Positions 51,071 through 64,000 of a stretch of 64,000 bases of DNA are shown in pieces (positions within the stretch are counted from its first letter, which is position 1; each line of letters starts with the position of its first letter). The position numbers and the translations under genes are program-made. The notes under the pieces are model-generated. The model was not told where the DNA came from. It worked only from the letters and a program-made list of their open reading frames with translations, and searched no databases. Origin of the DNA: Tubulanus polymorphus (taxonomy: Eukaryota; Nemertea; Palaeonemertea; Tubulaniformes; Tubulanidae); the NCBI RefSeq assembly GCF_964204645.1, contig NW_027437430.1, positions 1 through 64,000 on the forward strand, written 5' to 3'.

Positions 51071-54000
51071 TCAAGGAATGGTAGCGGAAATATGATTGAT
51101 AACTCCGTCGTTTCGTTTAGGTGCATTTCGGTTTTGTGTCTCGTCGTCTGCATAGTAAGTATCGTCGGTTCCGTCGCTGCGCGTATTGTTACGTTTTCTC
51201 AGCGGTGAATCGTCGCTGCTGTAGCCGTTGTTTTCGGTGCCGTACGTTTTCTGGTCGGACACGTTGCCGTCGAGAGCCGTATCGGAACCGTTTATCGTGC
51301 GCTCCGCCGGTTTTCTCGGTTTCAGCCAACTTCCGGTGATTGTGTATATACCTCCGATTACGACACCCTGAAAAAGGTCGAAACATCGAGTTGGTTAAAA
51401 TCAATTTTCTTCGCGAGAAAGAAACGTGCGAATAAATGAGCGAATATGAAATACGCTTACGATGAAAACGAAGACTCCACCAATGATGGTAACTGCCGAC
51501 TGGAAACCAACGCTATGCGAAATATACCCTCCAAAAAGTGGACCAATGAAGTACCTAAAACGAGCAGTTATTGATAATCAATGATACAGTTTCAGTACCG
51601 ATGAAACGACATCGACACCGTTATAATACATGTAATATCTTTCATTTGAATTACATGACACTTACCCAAACATGTCAGGGGCAAAAAATGCAGCTGAAAC
51701 TAGCGCATTTGTATTTATGTGTTCAGGGTAACCAACAACGAGCCTGAAAATATGGAAGAAATTCGATATATATCTAACTGTATGTTACCTCAAACGTATG
51801 GTAGAGCTAAGAGCTAATCAGATGTAGTAATTATCATGAATTCCATGAAATCGGACACATATCATATTACTAATTGGACAGCCACACGCACTAAGTCAGA
51901 GGGAGGTGCAGTTCCCATAATTGAAATAGCTGTTATATCTATTTGGTTATTACAATATCTTTCATTACCAACATAGCTTCAACATTAACAAGTGTTTAAT
52001 GGTTTCAGGTGAGAGAGCACTTACGTGGCATAAGCTAACATGTCAGCTGGGGTACCGATAGTCAAACCAACACAACCCAAACCAGCGACAAACATTCCCA
52101 AAAATATCATCCATAGGTCATTCCTGAAATATACGATAAACAAATCACACCATTATTAATGTTTGTTAAAGAGTCAGTGATGTCAATAACAATCTTCAAG
52201 AAAAACAGGTGAACTTACCCAGGTGTGACTCCAAATATTTGAGATTGACCAGTTAATACAATTCCAAGGGCGGAAAGGAATACACCAGTTATCATGAATG
52301 GTCGTCTTATACCCTAAATATAAACAGATATATGATCGATCAGACTCTTAATTACCAAAGGGATTATTCATTTTATATCATGCATATTCTACATAAAATC
52401 ACTTTCATATAATTCCACTCATAAATGCATAAATAAGAAGTATTTGGGTTGATTATGTGGCAATTATTTCATTTCAGGCAACCTATATATGACCAGCTGT
52501 TGTAGGTGGTGACAATGAGTCAGAGCTTCGACAGTCACGCTTTCGATGATACATATTATTTGATACTACAGTAAACTCGATATACCAGCCCACTTTTACA
52601 GCCCCATTGAATATTCATAATGCTTACCGTTTTATCCAAAACAAATCCGAAAATGACTGATCCGATGGCATATGTCAATATTGATACTAAATACACCAAT
52701 CCAATCAAAGAGGCTTCTAACTTGAAATACTGAAAATAGTAAAGAATAGATATTGATACCACTTTTTTTTTTTTGATACATGGAATATATTCAATCAGTG
52801 GCTAAGTTTTTAGATGGTTGAACCACATGCTATATTTAGTTTAAGACTAGGTTGATAAAGTTCATGAAGGATTATTGATCCATGATTTGTTTGTCCATGG
52901 TTGGATAAATACTTAGGTCTACATGTACATTTGTTGACAACGAATGTAATTTCAGACATGTTCAACTATTGTCTATTATTGAAAAGTCGTTGAATTTTCT
53001 ATTGCGTTGTATATCATACAGTGAATATGCAACAAATATGGACAATATTTTTAACACATTTTACATAAAAGGGTTTCAGAAAAGAGAATAGAATTAAAAT
53101 TTAATGTGAAGCTTCTATGAAGCTGAAGCTGATTCGGGTTGTTTGTATTTACAAACTCGATGTTGGTTCTGCGAGCAACCATAGCAACACATGCCTAGTC
53201 AAAATGGCAGCCATTGTTTCGTGAACTGCACGCACACTGTTCTGTGTATTCAGAAACACGTCTTACAGCTGTCACATTTTGCCCGACTATTTCAACCTCA
53301 TAGAACCACAAAAATATCAACTGTATACATATGAATTGTTCTATGCGCTTTACAGATTTGTAACCATTTTTGTTCGGGGTAAATTACATTGAACAGTACG
53401 GATTTTATTCTATTCTACATCAAACTATGAATGGATCAAATGTTGGAATTCATTATAATACATCGTTTGATGGTAGATGTCCCATGAGTCCTTTAAAGCA
53501 CATACAAAAGTTTCATGTGGGGCAATTATACGACGTATAAAACCAATTTTATTATTCATCGCTGAATAGGAGCAAATTATAAAATAGCTTTTTTATGATT
53601 TTATGCGTCACACGTTCAAAATACAAAACGCAGTACACACTGTACTGAACTGAACAAAGTTCTGCACTCAGTCTTAAAACACAAGTCGTTTTTTTAAAAG
53701 ACCATTGTGCACCGGAGAATGACGTAAGCGTTAGGTAGACATTTACCTTTTTTAAGAATAGAGCCAAAGTTGGTTCGGCAAATCCGAGTAGCACACCATG
53801 TAACATAATGACAACTGCTGCCATGAATATTGGACCGTGTCTGAAAAGACGTAGGTAGTCTCTGGGCGTCGTATGAGGTGCTTCCACATGGTCTACAAAA
53901 TAGAGAGATATAACGATTAATTATTTGCAAATGAAAATTAATTGACAATATCAATAGACTTAAATATTCCTTTATTTACCTGTATTTGGCATAATTGCAG

Positions 54001-57000
54001 TTGCAATTACAGTAAATGTAAACAACACTCCTCCCATAACCACAAATGGTGTCACGAAACCGCCAACCTGGTACAGAGCACCTCCTAAAACTGGACCCAA
54101 CATGGCTCCAATGCTGCTTACGCCAGCCGTCAAACCCTGAGAAAATGAAAAAACATTTTATGAGAATCAACTCAAAAGATTCGTTCGTGGAAATGTATAT
54201 TTCAATTCATCTGGATTTAGTTCGACGGTTGAGAGTTAGCGTTAACATCGGGTTCATTTTCGATGAGTTAACTCCGAAACTCAGAACTATGGAATTTGAT
54301 ACCGATAAGATACTTATGACGTACATAAATGGTACTCGTTTTATCTGGATACAGCGTAATACACAGTGCAGTACCAGTAGCCATGAACATTCCACCTCCA
54401 AAAGCCATAGTGAAACGAAGTATGAAGCTAAATGCAGTAAATACGGCACCAGGGGGTGCGTATTTCAAAAACCTGTCGATAAAACAACAAAAAATATTAA
54501 TACAAGTAACTTGGCGAACCAAACAAAGTGTAACGCATTCTTCGATTACCTCAGCAAACTTACCCAAATGCTATCACAGATATAGAGTTGAGAAAAGCTC
54601 CCGAAGCGAACATACATTTAACACCTATTCGAACCATCTGAAATATAATAAATGATTTAAAAGTTTTATTCATAGAAGTTTAATAATTTCCTAGTATATT
54701 CAGTTTAATTTGTTACGTGATGTAGTCACTTTTTTTCTTGTTTTCTTGGACATTTCCGAATAATTAGATCTTTCTAGTTGTAGAGGAATTTGTTTCATCC
54801 TTTTTTCTTGATTTATTTCAGAAAGATTGGGGAATTCTTTGCAGTTTGGGTGGAGATATAGGTTTGAGCAAATGTCGCAATTAAATTCACAGATTTCCAC
54901 TATTCTTCTGAGAATAGACGCACTTCGAAGAATATCGACACACAGAATTCAGACTGAACAGAAATGGTCATGAATTAATCTGTTCATTCATTATATATGA
55001 CCTACTATAGCTATTGCAGAAACTAAAGAATTATGTATATACAACATACATGACCCGCAGTATAATAGAAATCTGTTTGATCATGTCAGTACATTGAAAA
55101 ACAATGAATTCAACTAGAACACCTTCATGTGAACATACTTCTGGTATAGGAGATCTAATATTTATAGTTACTTATGTGTATAATGCGATCAGCTGCCAAT
55201 TTTTACAATATATATATAGAAACCACATGATGTTCAAATATCAATTCTATATCGATTTTGTGCAACATATTTATATATATATGAAACACCTGCCACTGTA
55301 TCATCGAAATACTGTTTTCAAAACGAAAATCAGAGATATGTCATGATAATCTCAGATTCTATTTATTTCGTGATAAGTTAACGTTCAGTTATTTTATTTC
55401 ACTATTTAAAAGGTTTTCATTTCGTTTCAATTTGATTTCAATATACCAGGAAGCAGTAGAACACCGTAGAAAGTGTTTTCTAAGAATAGCGATAATACAT
55501 AGTAGGCTTACAAAGGAATGTAATACGCTGTGTGAAGGGAATTGCTGATAAATTGTTGAGTAATGTCCAATACCAATATGTAGCCTGCATAATTAATTCA
55601 TTACTCGATATGTAATAATATTTTGTTTCCAAGAGATAATTGATTATCATAAGAAACTCAATAGACAATACGGACATCTAAGACAAAATACACTTAATAA
55701 TCAAAAAGAAATGGGTTCTACGCGATATTTATCTAAGTCGGCCACAAAATACCCGTAGTTTAACCCTGTCTTTATCAGGAACTATTGATTGAAGGAAAGT
55801 AAACAACATTTCAACAATGGCACAAAATGTTCCCGGTGTTAATGTCCAAAGTTCTCAATATGGTCCGATGTATATATCGACCCTAAATTTATCTGTTTAT
55901 GTTGACACAAAACTAATGAATATTCAAAATAAAGTCGACTTTATCGAAGTATCTACTAAATATTAAAATCAGAATATATAAACGCATTACATTAATCTAT
56001 AGCCTACAAGGAATTGTATTGAGAGGGATAACCAGGTCAATTAGAGTTTATTCAGTGGTTGAACGGGAAATGAGAGGTCGGGCAATAATTGATGCGCAGT
56101 TATCGTTATTTTTCGGGTATTCACATATCCTGGTCGCAAATGAGGCAGTATCACAAGGCTGGTATGCTATGATGGTATAAAAAAAATAATGGAAACTGAA
56201 CATATGTATACACTTAAGAGATACAAGCGATTTCATTAAAACAAAAACAATTTCTATCTTTCCTAGGGGCCACCGATGACATCTACGTTCATATTGCGTA
56301 GTGTCTGTTTATTTTACGATTGTATTGATCTGCGAAGGTGAAGTGAACACCCGAAGGTATACTTACATATATGCCGGAAAGAGTGACGGCTATGAATTCG
56401 CCTATGGGAAAGGCGGATATAACCCATCCTATTGTTCCAGAATTCAAACCCTTTTCCACCGCCTGAAATTAAAAGAAAATGGTCAATGAATTCTGGACTC
56501 CTGGAAAAAGATACATCGTAAAACACTCAAAATAATCATATGTATTTTTTAAAGTTTATTTCTTTTTATTCAGCTCAATGTCAATTCGAATTCAGTTGCT
56601 AATAAGCGGAAGTGAGAAACATGGGCATCAGGGTTCTGTTGTAAATTATCAGATAATTCATCAGCCCGGATGTGTTAAACTCGGGTGAGTCAAACACATG
56701 ACTAATCCTGATATCTCTAATTATACATACACACTGCAATATATAGTTACTAATTTGACTATTTTGTGATTAGGACTAAAGCCCCCCCCCCCCCCCGGAC
56801 ACGTTCTTTCCCAGGAGACATGAAATATAGCGTGTTACAATGGATAGATTCTCGTGTGACTGGTGGTGTGCTCACATAGCTCCGGTGCTGTCACAAATCG
56901 CCATGGTTACATTGTGAAGGGCTGATATGTATGTTTTAAAACTAATTGAATGTTTTTCACTTTAGAATCTTAAGCATTTATAACACTAGCATTCAACAGG

Positions 57001-57623
57001 CCTCTGCAACGCAGTCAAGGCTGGAATGAACAAGCCTATTTTAAATTCCACATTTATGACTGGAAAATGACGCATCGTTGGAGAATCTAAACATTCTTTT
57101 AACAGATAACGAAAACTTGCTAACCTCGTCAGCTGGAGGTTAGCAATCGTTAAGCACTCTAGGAATTTGACAATAGTGACCGAGAGGGTTCTTTAGGTTC
57201 ATATTCAAACTATTCAACTACCCGTATTCAAAAAAGAAGTGTTCTAGTTATCAGAACAATCATTCATGGAAAATAACCATATCGCCAATGGGGTCACGTG
57301 ATAATGGTGTATATAAGGTTATATCTTACCTCTTGCGGGTAGAAGGGAGCCAACATGAAGAAACAGAGGCAACCAAAGAACAATAGCAAGGAAAATAGAG
57401 CGATTATGCACATGTCCTTTTTCTTGTAACCGCAACATAATTTGTCCATGTGGTCCCCCTCCACTTCATCATTTGGGAGGAGATTCTCTTGAGAAGATGC
57501 CGAAGAGTCCGAAGATGTCGGAGAATTTAATTCACCATTTCCTAATGATGGGTTGATCCCGTTCTGAATGTTCAATTGCGGGCTTTCTTCGTCGATAAGC
57601 GTGATTTTTTCTGTCGTCGCCAT
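51071..57623 (-). CDS. SLC18B1-like MFS (vesicular amine/polyamine-type) transporter
   Basis: Exons: 57623-57330, 56462-56367, 54637-54564, 54472-54325, 54136-53980, 53892-53747, 52729-52628, 52313-52219, 52123-52025, 51743-51666, 51554-51461, 51367-51071; 559 residues. It has an acidic Ser-rich cytosolic N-terminus with LIDEESP- and LLPNDEVE-like stretches, then about 12 hydrophobic helices of the major facilitator fold. The first helix (ALFSLLLFFGCLCFFMLAPF) is followed by FPIGEF and LSGIYMVRIGVKCMF, the usual MFS loop. SLC18B1 in vertebrates is a vesicular polyamine exporter; the substrate here is inferred. The C-terminal tail of about 80 residues is hydrophilic, rich in Asp, Asn and Arg, and longer than in vertebrate SLC18B1 (about 456 residues overall). 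Confidence 0.88.
56782..56796 (+). repeat. Poly-C tract in transporter intron 1
   Basis: A run of 15 C residues within the intron between exons 57623-57330 and 56462-56367. It is a likely assembly-length uncertainty. Confidence 0.95.
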
Positions 57624-60600
57624 TTTAATATTATATAGTTTTGCAGATATAAATCCTTCGTATAAATCCGTTTAGTTTATTCGAATTGTTTCAGGTCGAA
57701 TTGGAAGAGTTTTAGTTTCGATTACTAATCACAAGATGCCGGCTGATGATGATGCTGAAATATCGTACGATAAACGACCTTGAGTTGTCGGCGTCCGTTT
57801 ATTCCACTCTAGCTTCATAATTTCCTGCAATACGGATATAAAAGACGCATTTAGCTACACGCTAAGTACACTATTATACTGAGCTGTAAACTTACAGCGA
57901 AATAAACATCAATGGAGACTTTATAACTGGTTCTGAGCGAATATATATATGTATTAAAATCCAGACGCTTTTCGTTCCACACCCTGAATGTGCGAACTGC
58001 GTTACACTAGCGCCACATAGAATATACCAACTAAAACTGCACTCAGTACTGAAAATCATCAGCAGTACTGCTGTTGCTACACAACATATGACGATAAAAC
58101 CACACGCGTTCAGTACAACCAGTACGTGGGACGGGTATAATAGACACTAGCCTATGCGGTGCAGGACCCAGTAGCTTCGATCTAATTGCTATGAATTAAT
58201 AATCTAACTAATTGAATGGTGAATTTGAACGAGTGCTGCGAGGTCGGGCATTTCCGAATCGGACCCGAAACTAATGGGTTAATCTTCTGTCTAGACGCAG
58301 CGTTGATCTCACAGTAAATAAGACTCAATTCAATTCATGTAGCTCCTCAGAATCCTCGACCAAGTCAAATATATTCGTCGGTATAATGGGGTATAACAAC
58401 GCTTAAGATGCCTATCCCTTTCTTACTACAAAAACATACCTCTTCCATCATATTTTGAGAGAAATCCTCTAGCCTACAAACGACAGGCTACATACACTAC
58501 ACCACCTCCATAAGACATGTCTGAGTGAGACGAGACTTAGATGAGTGCCACGAGCTTTTGTACGCTCTTTTGTCCCGTTTCCCCATGAACTGCTATTGTT
58601 GTTATGCTGGGGCGGACTTTTAGGCTATTTGCGACATGTGGCTTTATTTATTAGTCAAAATGAATTTGTCCTAATTACATGGCATCGGAAAGTCGATGTA
58701 AATTCAATGCCGGCTTAAAGTCTTAAAGTAAATTCATATTAAATTCTGATTTCCTGTCGATTATACTCCACTCACTGAAAGTTGGAAATTGCTCGGATTG
58801 ACAAGATCGTAGTAACGTTAGAGCCTAAACGCATAGTGACAACATTTTTTAAACTCCAAAATCACTAGAGTTTAGAGTTAACCACACAGCACCACGATCG
58901 ACACCCCCACCTGGCGTACGAGGGGAATACGCCTAGTTTTTGAAATTAACATTCCCCAAGGATATAGGCCTATGATAGAAATCACCAGTAAAGAATCTAT
59001 GCGCTTTCGCCTACTTACATAACATCCGCAAGAAAGTTAGTCTTGATCCGTAATCTGTAAATGAATGCCGCTGTGATATAGGAGCACACTGGACTGACGG
59101 TTTGGTCACACCGAAGTTTACTGACGTATGGCTTGTGCATGTACAGACCTACGACGTCAAAGATTACTGATCCATTACGTCGATAAAAGTATAAGCTTAG
59201 TTTGGCAATATTCCATGTCGTAACCTGCGCGCGAAGATTTCAATCTAGATTAATTAATAGCTATTGAACAATAGATTTCTCGAAATTGCCTTCTACGTAC
59301 TGGGGGAGTTTCGTGGACTGTGACAGCACTTGTCATTGATCAGACACAACGCGTCATCGGAGCGAGACTGATTAACAGGTTTTTTTACAGTTTTTTGGGA
59401 AGAGTGATATCATTGAAAGATAAGTCAAACATATGATGACATTTATTGAACTCTTTTGAGAAGTTATTATAGAAGTTCAGCAAAATAAAAAATTATTTCG
59501 ATTAGCATGAGAAGAAGATCAATGTGTTGACATAAATTAATGTTTATTTTTCTAAATAAATTTAAACAACTTGTGATATTATGCAAGACAACAGCTGTAA
59601 TAATTTCTTCAATACTTCGTTATATCGAGATATTCATATTTTAAACTTTATGAAAAAAATCATAAGAAATAACAAAATCTACGCAAATCTATCCACTATG
59701 CAAAGATGAATAAATTTTAAATTATCTAATTTCCCAATATTCAATAAACAAATGGAAAATAGAATAGACAAAATTGCCTGGGACCTGCTGCACTGTCATG
59801 GCCTAGATTTAAGACCAGTCTAAGAAAAATCTTGTGAACATTTAAGACCATTTCTTAAGAATTGTTATGCAACTGAGCCCTGAAGGTCAGTTTGATTAAA
59901 GAACCGGGTTTTTAGTAAAAGAAAGACATTTAGTTATAACAAGCTATTTTCCACCGGATTTAGATCATACATGTAGTGTTATCATAATTCTGTGCAACAA
60001 TATTAACAATTCAAAATTTATGAATAACAAGGAGTATTTGCATTGTTTAGTAATTTTGACCAAGATCTATGGCTACACTGTCAAAAACCTATTTGTCTAA
60101 CAGGTTTTTTTAAGTACAAAAAATTTATTGGTCCACTGAAAATATTAATAGATAAAAATTTTTTATAAAGAAGACACCGTTGTCCATTGAATAAATTCGC
60201 TTGATTTAACCATGGACTATAACTATACCATTTTTCTATAAGATCTATAGAGTAGAAGTTGTTCTGGAACATGTTAGAAATTGTCATACGGTACTCAACT
60301 GACTTGAGTCATTAGTCAAACAATCATTGTATATGTAATTAAAGCTACTGGAACTAATACCTGGTACACATTGTATATCATAACTTAGATGTTACCGGCT
60401 TAAGCCTGACTTGTACCGGTACTGGTATGCTTACGTATTTCTCTTAACAGACTGTTCATTATGCAAAATACATTCAATTACATGAAAGAAGTCTAATGAA
60501 ATTCTTATTCTAAAACCATAATTTAAAAGATACAATTGTTTCACTATAAATACAGCTTATGCATGGACATGAATATTATAGACATTTAATGAAAATGGCA

Positions 60601-60689
60601 ATATTTGGCACTAAAAGTGATAAATTTTGTCTTTCGTAGCACCTCGATTTTTTCAAAATGCTTTTTATTCGATTGATTTAGCAGTGAGT
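57624..60689. other. SLC18B1-like upstream region and ABCD 3' flank
   Basis: No gene recognised. The sequence just upstream of 57623 is the probable transporter promoter/5' UTR. A diffuse inverted-repeat-like segment near 59780-59885 could be an old MITE. AATAAA on the minus strand at 60669-60664 lies about 21 bp past the ABCD stop and is its probable poly(A) signal. Confidence 0.5.
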
Positions 60690-63600
60690 CTATTCTGTAA
60701 GAACTTCATTAATCAGCTGTGAATCCTCGCCTAGTATCGAACACAACTCTTTCAAACGGTCTTGCATTTTAGGCATCCCGGACAGGGCAGTTTCCAGGTG
60801 AACTTTCTCCTCTTCAAGAGATACACGCGCAGCGCAATCAAACTGAACAAATTTCCAGCCACCTTCTCCATCAAACTGTAATAAGTGGCTGTGAAATTTC
60901 CTGAAACATACGAAACAGAATTTAGCGCTATGAATTCAACCTTCTCAATAATGGGTACAAAATACCACCCGTACTCACCATAACGATGGACGATGTGTTA
61001 TTGTAAGGAGAATAATTCCATTATCTTTTGCCGTTTGGTAAATTTTACTTTCGACGTCAATAGATACAGCACTTGTACATTCATCTAACAGGGCGAATCT
61101 AGGCCTGAAATGTGATACATACCGGTATCTATAGTCTACAATCTTTAGGTAGCGTGTACATCTATCATATCTCTACTTACTTGTGGTAGAAAAGTCGAGC
61201 CATTCCCATTCGCTGTTTTTCACCACCAGACAAAACATCTTTCCAATCACTCACCGCATCCCAACCTATCGATACATGCAAATATGTGCGTGTAAAATTT
61301 CATAAATCTCGATAAAACATAAAACAAAAGAAAAACTTTCGGTTTGAAACATTGACAATAGTGATTGATGCTTACCCCCTTCTCTATGAACGATATATTG
61401 TAAATTGACTATATCCAGAATGTTTTCCAAGTCGGAATCATTGTAACCTTTGCTGCGCATATCTTCTAATGTATCTGGATACATCACTTGGTCACGTAGA
61501 CTTCCGATAGACATGTACGGTCTGAAAACAAAAACCAAAACTTTCATTTGTACTCGTAAAATACCCTTCTCGAAGATCAGATTTTAAAGGGCAGGTTACC
61601 TCTGAGGTATATAGAACATTCGATATGGTGGTGGTTTATATAGATGTCCATGGTACACTGGCCACAATCCACTCAATATTCGAAATAGTGAACTTTTACC
61701 ACAACCATTCGGACCAGTAATCAATAAATGCATCCCTGATCTAACCTAGAATTAAGTGAGCTAACGTACAACACCTAGTCAACAGCATATTCAGGAAAAT
61801 ATATGTTTTGTACAAAAAATGCTAGTTATTCAAGTCAGGATAGAGCTATATACCTAATAAAACAATGTTGAAATTAATTTACCTCAAAGCTGAGACTATT
61901 GACCACTATATCTCCATTTGGAGTAATGATGGGTACATCTTCTAATACAATGTCTGTCTCTGTGTCTGTCACTTTTCCTGTGAAGAAAGAATTATCAAAC
62001 GTGCGCCATCTATCATGAATTGTCAAAATACATATTCAGTGGTACTCACCCCTCATAACTAGAGAGCTTTCAATCTTATCCTGTGATGTATTGTTTTTAC
62101 CGTTGGTTACAGTAGAGCGAACGTACTTCCCTTCTTTTACATCTTCAAATACGTTGAATAGATCAGCGACACGACTTGTATACCCGGCTAATTCAGTCAC
62201 CTGAACAATCATTTAAAAAATCACCACTCATAAATTTATAATCCAAGGCCATTATTCGTTTAGATAAATATCAATATTTACTGACATCTTTGTAAGAAGA
62301 AATGATGCGTTCAACCGCATCAGCTGAATTTATTAGTAAATTTCGAGCAGTTGTGAATGCCTTTGTTCGTTCGCTCACTCCGCCATCAGGATCATCATCT
62401 ACGTATGAACCTACAATAAAATTCACACAGTTTATAGGCCTAATCCCGTTTCAAGATCCTGGAAAAAACTGTGGGCCTACGCCTAAGAACTCCCAATTTT
62501 CAGTTTTCAACTATAAACCATTTTCATCAAAATTAAGTCAAAAACCGAAAATTCAGAGTTCATTATAAATTCATTCATTATTCATTATTATTATTATCAT
62601 TATCATTATTATCATTAGATTCCAAAATCATTTTGATGGATGGGTTTGACACTTGTGTCCTTATTTGTAACGCATTGCGAATATCTGCCTCTTCTAGTAA
62701 CAAAGTTACACACCATCAGCTTTAACAGCTTTAGCAGTAATTACAGGTACTGCAATTATCATCATTCCAGCTGTACTCCAGATATACTTCATCAGAAACT
62801 GCTCCAACATTATGTACCAAAGTTTCTTCGAAAATATCAAATTCATTTGTTCTGCCAGTAATTTGAAACCTTTAAACAACAAATTCATTTCAACCTGGAA
62901 CAAAATTAAATCGTTAACAGTAAGAATAATCATTAATGTTCTTTCACTAAATGATCGCAAGCGATGAGGTTTGTTAGGTTTTACCTCATGTCCAGCATAA
63001 AAGGCAATCTCTTCAGCATTAGCGATGATCCTCGAATGTAAATAACGCAGATATCCTTTTCTATTTGCTTCTTCAGCGACCAGTTTACCAAATGTTGGAG
63101 AAACAAATTTCAGTATTTGTCCAGTACATAAGACGACAGAAGTAGCTATAACTGCTGGTATTTTAGAACTAGCCCCACGACTACGCGCTAATTGAAACAA
63201 GGCAAAGTTAATAAGAGCTACATCTAATATGGGTTTTGTTAGATGGGAATACAAATGAGACAGAGTTGAGGTAAACATAGTAATATCCTCTGTAAGACAT
63301 TGATCAACATTGGCTAAACGTCCATCTAAATTGCTAACTCTATAATACGTCTGCTCTTTAAAATAAGCTCTATACGCATGTTTTACTAGTTTTGAACGTA
63401 AAGCAAGCGCTAGTTTGTTTTCAAAGAAGCGTATAAGACTGTTGATAAATGTTGCAGGAACAGCAATAAGTAACCATTTCATAACTTCAATAGCAAACTT
63501 CATCACATTTTTCTGGACAATAGCTTTCACAATTCTACCGTCCAATTTGGCAACGTAAATGGACAGAAAGGTGCGGGTAATTAATGAGGTGGTGTGGAGA

Positions 63601-63956
63601 ACCAGGATCCCAAATTCCTTTGACAGCGGTCCAGGTATCATTATCTTAATCAATTTCTTCAGCTGCTTTAAGAATAATTTATTGACAGCTGGTGAATTCT
63701 TCTTTTGTAGATTATTGGAAATAATTTGACAGTCATTTTTGTTTTCCGTTCGTTTGACGTTGTTTTGAATCGACGGCGAAGATGAAGATGTGATCTGATG
63801 ATTGTCGATGTCATCGCGTGACTTCCGGGTTCCAGACAGCAGGATCGGATATAGCTTTTTAACGCTGTATACCGCAAATATCGCTACCGCAGCACCCCCA
63901 GCCAGCTTCCCACAAGCGGCTTTATTTTTCTGACTCATTTGAAGCAGTCTAGACAT
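60690..63956 (-). CDS. Peroxisomal ABC half-transporter, ABCD1/ABCD2-like
   Basis: Exons: 63956-62985, 62894-62714, 62398-62286, 62200-62050, 61977-61883, 61745-61600, 61521-61376, 61265-61181, 61104-60979, 60900-60690; 741 residues (human ABCD1 745, ABCD2 740). It dimerises in the peroxisomal membrane to import very-long-chain acyl-CoA for beta-oxidation. The membrane half carries [11 protein letters not shown] and the EAA-like [10 protein letters not shown] near 315-324. The nucleotide-binding half has Walker [10 protein letters not shown] (about 515-523), signature LSGGEKQR (about 613-620), Walker B FALLDE (about 633-638) and the His-loop [10 protein letters not shown] start at the ATG at 63956 (MSRLLQMSQ); the frame stays open upstream only to a TTG. 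TTCTGCCCTTCCAAAG directly before this ATG resembles a splice acceptor, so a 5' exon may lie outside the window. Confidence 0.95.
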
Positions 63957-64000
63957 CTTTGGAAGGGCAGAAGGACACAATTTCAAACATAATTTGACAG

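Noticed and set aside
54046-54655. Plus-strand ORFs of 179 and 108 codons over the transporter gene
   Set aside because: They run antisense to supported transporter exons 54136-54564 and the adjoining introns.
63957-63986. Upstream start for the ABCD protein at 63986
   Set aside because: That codon is TTG, not ATG; the first in-frame ATG is at 63956 and fits the family N-terminus.

Overview
The window is nuclear DNA of an invertebrate bilaterian animal. Genes are AT-rich, have many GT-AG introns and are tightly packed. Several genes point away from vertebrates: a Venus kinase receptor and a two-domain phosphoethanolamine methyltransferase, both known from invertebrates and absent from vertebrates. 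A lophotrochozoan such as a mollusc is my best guess, but the sequence alone does not prove it.

Layout. Positions 7-12109 are one large DNA transposon with 44-bp terminal inverted repeats (one mismatch). It has a tandem-repeat array inside its left end and one long minus-strand gene. The gene's exons join in frame at every junction, and the predicted protein of about 2,254 residues combines an SGNH hydrolase, a C2H2 finger, an Ulp1-like cysteine protease, a GATA-type finger, a MULE/Zisupton-like DDE transposase core, a SWIM finger, two more C2H2-like fingers and a C-terminal PHD finger. This is the strongest candidate for an undescribed system here. It ends about 460 bp upstream of PCIF1.

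Host genes follow: PCIF1 cap methyltransferase (+, 12570-15646); a PARP2-type polymerase with two extra WWE domains (-, 17916-22128); a Venus kinase receptor with an extra bacterial-type glycine-betaine-binding-like module at its N-terminus (+, 24914-35202); a Scratch-family zinc-finger repressor with its SNAG exon 4.4 kb away (-, 39536-45133); phosphoethanolamine N-methyltransferase (-, 47052-49403); an SLC18B1-like MFS transporter (-, 51071-57623); and a peroxisomal ABCD1/2-like half transporter (-, 60690-63956).

I rebuilt the exon structures by hand from GT-AG sites, reading-frame phase and family similarity. All coding totals are multiples of three and every model ends at a stop codon. 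The host genes are not functionally linked to each other; they are ordinary neighbours. Between and within them lie small non-autonomous DNA transposons, including one family present three times in introns of the kinase receptor. I saw no tRNA, rRNA or CRISPR-like structures.
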